This document shows, in pieces, positions 25,373 through 35,163 of a DNA stretch of 64,000 bases. The DNA comes from Heterobasidion occidentale. Taxonomy: Eukaryota > Basidiomycota > Agaricomycetes > Russulales > Bondarzewiaceae. The stretch's first letter is position 1, and each line of letters begins with the position of its first letter. The stretch is taken from NCBI GenBank assembly GCA_039111635.1, contig JBCAQO010000001.1, positions 372,001 through 436,000 on the forward strand, given 5' to 3'. Under the pieces are notes generated by a model. That model ran no database searches and had not been told where the DNA came from. It worked only from the letters and a program-made list of their open reading frames with translations. The translations under genes were made by a program, and so were the position numbers.

Positions 25373-28300
25373 TCAAGGATGGGCACTGTCTCCGATTTCC
25401 GCCTCGATGTCCACAAGTTCCTGTCCCTCCTTGACCATCTCTCCCTTAACACAACCCACAGCGCGCACGACCCCGTCCACCTCCGCCCTCAACACAGTCT
25501 CAGTCTTCATACTCTCGAGCACGACCACCGACTGACCCTTCACGACCCTCTCGCCAACGCTCACCTTCACCTCGACAACGAGGCTCGGCATGGGCGCCTT
25601 CAACGCGCCCTTCGCCTGGGCACTCAACACGTCCCCGCCGAGCGAACGCAGCCACGCCGGCGAGGGCACGACGAGCGTCGTCTTGTGGCCGTTTGCGAAT
25701 ACGTGCAAGCGCTCCATTGTGGCTGGCGATGAAGAGGCCGGGACGTTCGGTAGCGGCGGCCGACAGATGATGGTCGTTCGGCTCGAGTAATTGTTCAGTG
25801 TGGTAGAGAGCGAGGTCGGAGATGTCAATTGGGCAGGGACGGAGGTCAATAGAGTACGTGGAGACTCTGGGCCATTGCCACTAATTTCCAAATCGAAAAG
25901 GCCTGAAGGAAGAGACTTGACGCAGACAGTAAAATGACGGTCGGATGCGTCCTCGGTCTGGAAAGATATGGTTCGTTCATAGATGTCCCCGCCAAAACGC
26001 CGAGACGCAAGGCGCGTCCAAGGAGTAGTTGGGTCTCGAGGATAATCCCGCAGGACTATAAAGAGTGCAGCCTGAGCTAGGAGCTCCGCCGATGGCTCTC
26101 CTATCGGAGGAAACAGCTGTGCATGATGTTTCTGGAGCGCGCGAATCAGATAAACATCAACAAGGGCTCCAGTGATTAGACGTCACCGGAATGAACCCCG
26201 TCTCGACTTCCCCATCTACAAATGCTTGGTGGCCTGCCAAAGCCCGCAGGAACTCCACGTTCGTCGACACACCGGCGACGTGATACTCGTCCAACGCCTT
26301 CCTCAACACTCTGAGCGCTTCTGTACGGTCCTCAGCGTGCACGACAAGCTTCGCGATCATAGGGTCGTAAAACACGCCTATCTGCGCTCCTTGTGTGAAC
26401 CCTTGCTCAAGACGCACAGAAGGCGCTATCCGGAGCGAACTGTCCATGGCTGGAGTCATGCCAAGATCCGACGTCAAGGGCGTGAGGGGGTGAAAGTTGG
26501 TGCAAATGTATGCGTGGGTTCTGGGGTCGAGAGATAGAGAAGGCGACCTGAGTCGGGAAGGAAGTCGTTGCGGGGATTCTCCGCGTAGATCCGTGCTTCG
26601 AAAGCATGTCCAACAAGGGGGATAGATTGTTGAGAGAGAGGGAGAGGATTCCCCGAAGCCACCTGACGGGACAGTGAGCACAATTTCTATATATTAAACA
26701 CGATAGCTGAAGAATTACTTCTAGTTGCCATTCTACAAGGTCTAGTCCAGTTACCATTTCTGTCACTGGATGCTCAACCTGTAATCGCGTATTCCTGAGC
26801 CAAAATCATGAAAACTATTTTAGGACCGCTAGAAAGATGCCTAACACATACATTTCCATGAAATAGAACTTGGAGGTGTCTTTGTCGAATATGAACTCGA
26901 CGGTCCCGGCTCCGACGTAATTGACCGCTTTGGCAGCAGCGACGGCCTTCGCGCTCAGATCTGCACGCAGCTCGGCTGAAAGTCCGGGCGCAGGAGCCTA
27001 TCACCAAACGATAAGATCACCCATGAGCTAAATAAAAATAGCTCAAAAGATGAGCGTTTTCGAAAAGTACCTCTTCGATGATCTTCTGGTTTCGCCTCTG
27101 CACCGAGCAATCCCTCTCCCAAAGACTCACTGTGTTCCCCATCTGATCCGCAAATACCTGGACTTCGACGTGCCGCGGCCGCTCGACGAACTTCTCGACG
27201 AGACGGTGGCGTCCCCGAACCCTTTGAGCGACTCGCGCTGTGCCGATTCGAGGGAGTCGAAGAAGGCTGAGGGGGCATGCACAACTCGCATGCCTTTTCC
27301 GCCTCCACCGTGTACAGCTTTGATCAAGACCGGAAAACCTGGGAGAAGAATAAGAGAAGACTAAGAAGTTTGGAGCATGAGGATATTAGGTTGCAGGCAC
27401 ACCGATTTTCTCAGCCTCTTGTAATAGGTATGCGGGATCCTGGTTGCTTCCATGATATCCCGGAACACAAGGAACTCCAGCACCTGATACGCCAAATCAT
27501 GAGACTGCATCAAAAATACAAAATAAGACTGGCTTACTGGACATTATAGTCTTGGATTCACTGGGATGGCAATATAAATATGCAAGACATTCAATGTACA
27601 ATCAGAGATTCCGATGTACCTCTTCGACCCCATACTAATAATTGCGCTCGCGGGAGGACCGATGAAGACAATGCCTTCTTCGGCCAGCTGTTGAGCAAAC
27701 TTGGCGTTCTCGCTCAGGAATCCATAACTATACAACCTAAATATACTGCATCTGCAAATTGAACAAACAGACATACCCTGGATGAACAGCCTATCGAGGC
27801 GGACACGGCCTATTTTAATTCGGCGAAGGCGAAAAGCATGTTCAAACGACCTACCTGCGCGCCACTCCGTCGACAGACATCAATTGTCTTATCCATACGA
27901 AGCTAAAAGATAATACAATTCAGTGCGCACGCCAACATGGGAGCGCATGTAACTGCCCATTTCGAGATAGAACGTACATAGCTCTCAGACGATGGTGCTG
28001 GACCGATGCAATACGCCTCGTCCGCCTTGACGAGCCCAAAACCGTTTAGAGTAAATGCACGAACTGCGTTCAAAACGAAGCGCGAAGAAGTTATACCAGT
28101 TTCACGTGCAGCGAGTCGGCGTCGACGTCGCTATAGACCGCCACAGTCTTGATGCCGAGCTTCTTAGCGGTGCGGATGACGCGACACGCGATTTCGCCTC
28201 TGCACGATGGTTCTAGCAAGGAACTACAACGGTTGAGAATAATTGACATGCCTGTTCGCGATGAGAATCTTATCAAAATGAGGCTTCCTTCTGGATACAT

Positions 28301-28591
28301 TGGCCTGGATACTCTCTGCAAGGTTCATGATCCGAAACGTCGACACTGCCCTTGATTTCCCAAACTGCATGCATGCTCACCTGCTGCAGTGGCGAGCCCC
28401 CGAGCCTGTATCCTGACATTCTCGAGCTGTCTCCTAATGGATGCCAAACTTGCTGTTCCACGTTGCGGTCTACGATATAGTATGTGGGGTGCTGTAGATG
28501 CGGACGAAGCGGCGGACGCGCGCACGGATATCGTAGCTGCAAGTCGTATAGCACGCGCACTGGATGAGGACGACGTTCGTGAGGGAATCAT
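25373..28591 (-). CDS. MCCA: 3-methylcrotonyl-CoA carboxylase, biotin-containing alpha subunit (mitochondrial)
   Basis: Carries out ATP-dependent carboxylation of biotin for conversion of 3-methylcrotonyl-CoA to 3-methylglutaconyl-CoA in leucine breakdown, in the mitochondrial matrix. The start [20 protein letters not shown] with many Arg/Ser/Ala is a mitochondrial presequence. Ordered exons show the biotin-carboxylase N-domain ([28 protein letters not shown]), [13 protein letters not shown], the ATP-grasp glycine loop ([12 protein letters not shown]), [28 protein letters not shown] and the C-domain ([14 protein letters not shown]). The C-terminal biotinyl domain has [14 protein letters not shown], the lysine of MKT being the biotinylation site; MKT instead of MKM is common in fungal MCC. 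The stop is at 25373-25375. About eight or more introns are present. The partner beta subunit is not in this window. Confidence 0.93.
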
Positions 28592-28943
28592 GGCTAACTG
28601 TTCTTCGTGAGTGTCGATAGAAGGTGCTGGTGTGCTGGTCTACGAGATGATCGCGGTACGGAGCTTAGCTGGGCGTCTAATACCCCGCACTATGTGCCTA
28701 TCTGGGCCAATGCGGCCCGCCATGGCCCGCCCGCCGGCATCCACCGAGGACATGAAATGGCGACCACTCAGCGCGCTCTCACACTTGCGAAATTTCTTCC
28801 AAAAAAAATCCGGACATCGTCCACGATCTATTCTGCGGTCTCTCACAGGCATCTGACATAGCCTACACAATGTTATACACGATGACACTACTTCCGTGCT
28901 TCAGCTATCGCTCGTCCACCGACTGAGAGGTATCTTGGAGCAT

Positions 28944-29501
28944 TCACGCGTGCGCCTTGATCAAGTTCTGCAAATGACGGCGTCGTCAATGGCATGATCG
29001 TCAACGTACGCAAAAAAAACGCAACAAACCTCAAGAGCAGCAGGGTTCGCGCCGACGACCTCGCCAAGCTTCGCTCCGTTCTGGAACGCCAGGAAAGTGG
29101 GCATCTACAAGCAAAATACAATCAAATCAGTATCACGCCTTCTCCAGGCAGCGGTCGACGGCCGATAATAGAAAAAAAGAGCGCACCGCACGGATGCCGA
29201 CCTCCTGGGAGATCTCGGACTGCTCGTCGACGTCGATCTTGTAAAACTCGACGCCCGGGACCTGCTCAGAGAGCTGCTCGAAGATCGGCGAGATCACGCG
29301 GCAGGGACCGCACCAGGTCGCCCAAAAGTCGAATACGGCGACCTTGCCGGAGCTGAGCTGCAGGCGTGTAGATGGAGTAGGGCGGTCGAAGGGGAAGCGA
29401 GCACTGATCAGCGGTTGCCCCCGCGCTGGGGAGATGGGGCTTGGGACTTTGCTTACAATGTCATGGAACTGCTTGGCGGAGGTGACGGCGGTAACGGTCA
29501 T
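28944..29501 (-). CDS. TRX: Thioredoxin
   Basis: Small cytosolic dithiol reductase supporting peroxiredoxins, ribonucleotide reductase and sulfur assimilation. Four exons (29457-29501, 29187-29357, 29030-29104, 28944-28967) give 315 nt, 104 residues, the usual thioredoxin length. Motifs: MTVTAVTSAKQFHDI, the active site FWATWCGPC, YKIDVDEQSEISQEVGIRA, the cis-Pro loop MPTFLAFQNG and the C-terminal helix NPAALENLIKAHA. No presequence is seen. A truncated copy of its last exons lies directly upstream at 29.9-30.1 kb. Confidence 0.95.
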
Positions 29502-29894
29502 GATGATAGTTTGGTTGGGCGGGCTCGAGAGGGCGTGTGGGGTGATGTTCGTGGTGGTGTAAAGCCAACAGATGACAGGACTTTTTATGGGCTTGGTGGT
29601 GCACAGGGATAACAAAGATGATGTGATCGTCAGCGCGTTCGTCAGCAACACGTGCTCCTCTTCCCGTGCTGCTGTGTCCTCGGTGGCCACCCGGTCAGCT
29701 CTGGTAAGAGCTGGTAAGCCCAAGGGCCAACATAGCCTATTCACGTTCCATCTTTCATTCTAGTAGGTTCCAACCGAAGAATATCAGAAATGCTGTTCCA
29801 GGTCTCACTAGGTCTCGCTACTAGCTGGGGCTCGAATCCCTGCGCGCCTGATCATGGCAGTGCGCAACCCCTCATTTCCGTCCCAAATATCCCT

Positions 29895-30140
29895 CTATGA
29901 ACAGCTCTTGATCAAGTTCTATCACAGGACTTGGTCAGCTGGGCCTCTGATCTGGACACGACAACGAGCGCCAACGCACCAGGAGAGCGCCCGGATTGGC
30001 GCCGATCACGTCTGCGATGCTCTTCCCATCGCGAAACGCCACAAACGTCGGCATCTGCAATGTACACGCACGCGCACACACACCAACCGCCTCGTCCATC
30101 AGCTCCCCTTCCCTCCGACGCAGCACCGTCAGGGACACCC
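29895..30140 (-). pseudogene. Truncated thioredoxin copy (last exons only)
   Basis: On the minus strand the cis-Pro exon is recognisable (MPTFVAFRDGKSIADVIGAN, then PGALL, about 29980-30055), preceded by an acceptor and by an ELMDEAVG segment that recalls the end of the preceding exon. It is followed after a short intron-like gap by NLIKSCS and a stop at 29895. The WCGPC active-site exon is absent upstream. It is in the same orientation as the intact gene about 1 kb away, so this is a tandem partial duplication, now without a catalytic centre. Confidence 0.75.
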
Positions 30141-30225
30141 AAAATTACTTCACTTATGGCAGCTCACCGCCCTCGTGCGGCCACGCCCACGGGCACTCCA
30201 CGAGCACCGAAGCCCCTGCGCGGTT

Positions 30226-30530
30226 CCCGCACCTATATTAAACCTTGGGAAGCCAGGGCCGGCCTGAATCCACACACGAACCTACACGAACGCGAAGCCC
30301 CACGAAGCTCCTAAAGGGATCGCGCAACCGGCTTGTTCGCTGCGCCATCAAACGCGCTCGTGCTCCACCGCCGCGCCGCCGGCACGGCGCCGTACAGGCT
30401 CGCAGCATTCCAAATTCCCACCTAGGATGCATCCCAACGCATTGCGCCTTGCGCGTTCCCCATCCGCATCTGCCCCACTGACTGAACCGTCGACCGTTCA
30501 CGGAGAGGAGAGAGCGCGCACGACGCCAGC
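30226..30530 (+). repeat. First copy of a roughly 300-bp tandem direct repeat
   Basis: Starts cccgcacctatattaaacct and matches 30569-30880 in the same order: the ACACGAACGCGAAGCCCCAC block, AAGGGATCGCGCAACCGGCT, the CCATCAAACGCG block, GCGCTCCCCATCCGCA-type sequence and a final GGAGAGGAGAGAGCG. Moderately diverged with small indels. No gene recognised inside. Confidence 0.8.
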
Positions 30531-30568
30531 CCCGGAGTTCAGGCTCTCTCGCCATCTCTCGCATTTCT

Positions 30569-30880
30569 CCCGCACCTATATCAAACCTTGCGAGGCCAGC
30601 CAGGGCCGGCGTGTCAGGCGGCCGGCCTGAATCGATACAGTACACGAACGCGAAGCCCCACGAAGCTCCCGAAGGGATCGCGCAACCGGCTCGTTCGCTA
30701 CGCCATCAGACGCGTTCGCGCTCCGCGGCCGCGCCGTACTGTACAGGCCGCGCCGTGCGCGCTCCCCATCCGCATAAGCCCCGCTGCCTGGACCGTCCAC
30801 CGTCCGTTCGTGGCCCAGCGGAGAGGAGAGGAGAGGAGAGGAGAGGAGAGGAGAGGAGAGGAGAGAGCGAGCACGACGTT
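30569..30880 (+). repeat. Second copy of the tandem direct repeat
   Basis: Begins cccgcacctatatcaaacct and follows copy one block by block. Differences include an extra GCGTGTCAGGCGGCC stretch near its start and a strongly expanded GAGAG run near its end. The unit between the copies (30531-30568) is not repeated. Confidence 0.8.
30821..30867 (+). repeat. GAGAG pentanucleotide microsatellite
   Basis: About nine uninterrupted copies of the pentamer GAGAG/GAGGA. The equivalent site in the first repeat copy (around 30502-30514) has only about two. Confidence 0.9.
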
Positions 30881-31139
30881 GTCACCGAAAGCTCAAGTTG
30901 TCTTACCGCCTGAGCGTTCACTCTCTTCTCTTCCGTTTCCTCGAGCGCCGTCGAGTCTCGCCTCATCTTCCTATCGCACACTCACAGACACCACTTATCA
31001 GGCTCGGCTGCGCCGCTCCGACGACGACAGACGAGAAACGCGAACAGCGTTCGAAGGCGATGATAGTCAGATACACGGAATAGACTACGACAGCTGACCA
31101 TGTTCGACCGGCACAGTGCACACTGGACGCGAACCGGGA

Positions 31140-31275
31140 ACCAGTAACACATCATCATCCAATCATCCAATCATCCACTCATCAAAACCATCAAAAATCA
31201 TCATCATCAAAATCATCATCAAAATCATCATCAAAATCATCATCAAATCATCATCAAAATCATCAACATCATCAA
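31140..31275 (+). repeat. ATC/AAAATCATC simple-sequence repeat
   Basis: Imperfect tandem array of CATC and AAAATCATCATC units. It makes minus-strand frames translate to runs of Asp, Met and Ile, which are not real proteins. Confidence 0.85.
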
Positions 31276-33032
31276 AACACCCAACCATTGCATAATGTAC
31301 AAAAGCATGTACCGTAACAAAATCGTGCCCGAGCGTGAGAGGAGGCAGGTGGGTGGGTGGGGTAGGCGGGGACGCGCAGAGGCGCCCCACATCATCGTGA
31401 ACGAGGAGCCGAGGAGACGAGAGCAGGCAAGTAGGAGTAGACGTAGGCGTAGCATAGGCGTAGGTAAAAGTAGTGAAAAACAAGTATCGGTACAGAGACT
31501 ATTGGATGATAGAAGTACACGATTGCGCCGAGACGAGACGAGACGAGCCGAGCCGAGCTGAGCCGGGCGGGACACTGGATAGTAATGAGACAAAATCATG
31601 GGCTGGCCGGGGACGTGATATGGGCCGAGCCCCAGACACGACGACACCAACAGACGAAACAAGACGCACGTGAAAAGAGAAGAGACGAGACGAGACGAGC
31701 GATATGATACGGATATGGTACGAGCGGAAACTGCGATACAGATGAAAAAAAAAGGCCATGAGAGAGAGGGGGGAGGGGGGGGCGTTAAAAAGATACAGCA
31801 AAAAAGCCACGAGCGAGAGACTCAAAAACATAAACAAAAAAACCGAACCCAAGCCCAAGCCCAAAGCCCAAAGCCAAAGCCGAAGCCGCCTGACCAGTCC
31901 AAAGGCGACGAGACCGCGACCGCGACCGAGACCGAGACCTAGGGATCGCGGATGGATGTTGAACCATGGACGGACACAAACGAAACCTCGATGGCGGGCG
32001 GCTGGCTGGCACGGGCGCGACCACAGCGCATGCGCGCTCGACGGCGGGCCACTTGCGACATGAGACTCATAACCTGCGACTTCCGGCGACGGGGACGGGG
32101 ACGGACGACGAACGAGGACCAAAGGCAGAGCAGAGCGGCTCGGGCGCGCACAGTGAGGCCATCAGCGAGTCAGTCGTGGCAGCCCACTATCACCCTCTCG
32201 CCACGGCGCAAGCTTGCTCCGCTGACCCGTTGGCGCCAAAACCAGAGGCGAGCACGGAGAGGCGGACAGGGCACCACAAAAGAAACCGTAAACCGCGCCG
32301 CGGGGAACGATCTGTGCCGAGCGAGCGAGCGAGAGGGAAAATGGAGAGGAAAATGGAGCGAAGGAAATGGAGAGAGGGGGCGAGAGGGCGTCGACGGGCA
32401 ACGAAAAAAAAAGTGGATTGGAATCGAGATCGGGGTTAGGATCGGTTTGGGGACGAGATGGGACGAGAGCCGCCAGTCGGGATGGATGGGAATTGTGTAC
32501 AGAACGCGGTGGTACAGGGTGGATAGGGTAGAGTACAGTAACAATGAAACAGTGAAACAGCGTGGTTTGGACGATCATGCGAGACGGGATAGGAGAAAGA
32601 CAAAGTAAAAAAAACAGACGTGGTAAACAAAAACACAAAAAGGGAGACCAGTGACGATGACGACGAGGAGCAGGAGGCAGGCAGGGAGCAGGGAACGAGG
32701 AGCGCCACAACAGACACGAAAAAAACCGAGAAAGGAGGCGCATGGGCAGCAAAGCAGAGAGGCCGACGACCAACGGCACAGGCGAGCGAGAGAGGGATCC
32801 GCCGAGATGCGCGCGCACGGACGGACGCACGGACCACGACACAGCCCACAGAGTGGACGCGAGGCGGTGCACACGCCCAAGCCTCAGACTTGACACCCAA
32901 ACGTCAAACGTCAAACGTCAAAAATGCACCCACGTCCGCCGGTCGGCCTCGGTCTCGGCCACATCCTCAGCCACGTCCTCATCTGCGTCAGTCACATTTT
33001 GGAAAAGGTAGCGGCGGCGAAGGCGAAGACGC
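31276..33032. other. Purine-rich low-complexity region downstream of the C2H2 gene
   Basis: The plus strand is dominated by GA-rich runs: GAGACGAGACGAGACGAG near 31530 and 31685, CCCAAGCCCAAG units near 31850-31890, and CGACCGAGACCGAGAC near 31920. Long frames here are low-complexity artefacts. Just downstream of the C2H2 stop is a short array of CGTCAAA units (about 32894-32921). It may be a long pyrimidine-rich 3' untranslated region of the minus-strand C2H2 gene (inference). Confidence 0.5.
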
Positions 33033-35163
33033 TCAGTACGCCTCGCAGAAATCCTTGTGCACCCGCATGTGCTGCCCCAGGTTATCGTGCCTGCTAAATC
33101 CTTCCCGCACCCCGGCACCGGGCACTTATGCGCTTTAATCAAAAAAAACCCCCACATCAGCGCACGCTCATCACTATCATCGGCGGCGCACTCACGTTTC
33201 TCGTTCGTATGGATGCTCCTCACGTGCCGCTTCAGGTGCTCCCCGCGCGCAAAGCACTTGCCGCACCCGCGCACCGCGCACGCGTACGCCCGCGTGTTCT
33301 TCTCCACCCCGCCCTGCACCACCATCACCGGCGTCGTCGGCACCCGCCGCCCGCGGCTCTTCTTCGTCAGGTTCGGCACCGGCACCGGCGCGCGCTGCCG
33401 TGGGGCCCGCGACGCGGGCGAGCGCGAGCGCGAGCCGGATGCGTGTGAGTTGGATGTGCGCGCGCCCGCGTAGAGCGCGGAGGTCGTCGGGCTCGTGGAC
33501 GGCGAGGCGCTCCCGCGCGCGGCTGCCGCGCGGAGGGAAGAGCGCGTCACGCGCCCGCGGGAGTGCGCGGTCGAGCGCGAGCCGCCCAAGACGAACTCGC
33601 CGTCGTCGCCGTCGTCGTCGTCGTCCGCCTCCTGCTCCTCGTCTTCATCTTCGTCCTCGTCCTCGTCCATGTCCCGCTCGTCCACCTCGCTCTCCCCGCT
33701 CGCGTCCCTATCAAACTCGTCTCCCTCGCCCTCCGCACCGGTCTCACCCCCGCCGCCGGATACTCGTACCCCGCGCGTGCGCCGTACCCCGCAAACCCAT
33801 CCCGACTCCGGCTCTCCTCGTCCTCAAACTCCGAGCCCGACCCGCCGTGCGTCAGCGCCGGCGGGCTCGTGCTCCCAAACACGCCGCGCGTATCCACGCC
33901 CATCGCCACGTCCATCGCGCCCCCGCCGGGGAAGCTGCTCACGAAGCGCGGGTCGCATCCACCCTGTCCCTGCTCCTGGAACTGCGGCGGCGACGCCGAC
34001 GCCGACGCCGAAGCGGACGCCGAGGACGAGTACGCGCCGGGGGAGTGCGCCTGCACGCCGGAGGGGTACTGCAGCTCAGAGGGGTACTGCAGCTCCATGG
34101 GCGACGACGGCTCGTGCTGCTGTTGTTGCTGCTGGTACGGCCCCGAGACGGGCGGGCTGAGACCATAGGGGAGCCCGACGCCCACGACGCCGACGCCGTC
34201 CATGTCGACGTCCATGTCTTGCGCGTAATACATCTGCGCCGGGTTGGTCGCCGCGATGGCGGCGAGGTCCGCAGAGGGGCTGTATGGCATGCCGGGGTCG
34301 TGCGCGTGGACCGAGACGGGGATGCCGACAGGGGCGTCAAAGTAGGAAACTCGTTGGTGAGGTTGAGCGGCTGTACACCTGGGCGTGGGCGCGGACCTGC
34401 TCCTGCTTCACGCGCGGGGAGTGCATGTACCCGCCGCCGCCGCCGTCGAGGGCGCGATTAGGGGAGATGAGCGCGGACTTGAGGCGCTCGGCGTAGTCGA
34501 GGGCCTGGTAGTGCTTCGCGGACCAGGGCGCGGTGTCTGTGGTGGATGCCGGGTCGAGGTCGAAGAGGTCGGCGTCGTAGAGGGGCGCGGAGGTGGGGTC
34601 TGTACCTGAGAGGGGGTCGAAGGAAAAGTCCGCGGGGGAAGGCTGGACCTGCTGCTGCTGCTGCTGCGAGGCGGCAGGGGAGAGCAGGAGGGGAAGGGAT
34701 AGGAAGAGGGAGAGTGGGCGTAGGAGGGTGGAGGAGAGATGTGTCTGGGGTAGGGAGAGGAGACGGGCATGATGCGTTGGTGTATAGAGGTTGGGTGTGG
34801 AGTGGAGGCGTAGGTGTAGTTGTGGGAGGAGGTGGAAGGAGAGGAGGAGGGAAATGCGAAGGGGTGGGAGGGGTGGATAAAAGGGACGGTGGCCGAGCGA
34901 TGGTGCCTAAAAGGCTGGGCGGGGGAGAGGATTTGTATCTGGGCGGGGGCAGAGACGGGGGCGTGGGCGTGCGGACTTGGAAAGGGGACTGAATGGCTGA
35001 GCGGTCGCGGGGGCTGAGGCCGAGTCTGCGGGGGCGAGTCGAACGGGGGCGGTCGTGGGCGCGGTCGAGGCGGCGGCGGCAGGGCGGATGCAGCGGATGG
35101 AGAGGGTCGGACTGGATCGTGAGAGGGGGGCGCCGGCCGGTGGGCGACGCTTGCCCGCGACAT
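33033..35163 (-). CDS. C2H2 zinc-finger transcription factor, Msn2/SebA-like fingers, several apparent frame breaks
   Basis: Probably a nuclear DNA-binding regulator. Two adjacent C2H2 fingers lie at the C-terminus: YACAVRGCGKCFARGEHLKR with HVRSIHTNEK, then (after an intron with donor GTGAGTGC) PHKCPVPGCGKD and FSRHDNLGQHMRVH, ending KDFCEAY with a stop at 33033-33035. The EHLKRHVRS-IH and FSR-DNL-QH pattern is that of yeast Msn2/Msn4 and relatives. Upstream are NLTKKSRGRRVPTT, an acidic run (DEDEDEDEDEEQEADDDDD), Ser/Ala and Gln repeats and PADFSFDPLSGTD. The frame must change at 33096-33098, at C5 33747-33751, probably at 34339-34341 and 34381-34383, and in 34660-34720. The first, second and last each need one added base. 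The start is taken as ATG 35163 (MSRASVAH), but the 5' end is uncertain because the GC-rich sequence is open in several frames. Confidence 0.75.

Noticed and set aside
29815..29860. GGGCTCGAATCCC as a tRNA T-arm
   Set aside because: No matching acceptor stem or anticodon arm can be found upstream.
31163..31483. Asp/Met/Ile-repeat protein on the minus strand
   Set aside because: Translation of an ATC simple-sequence repeat.
33400..34461. 353-codon Arg/Ala-rich plus-strand frame
   Set aside because: Antisense shadow of the GC-rich minus-strand C2H2 gene.
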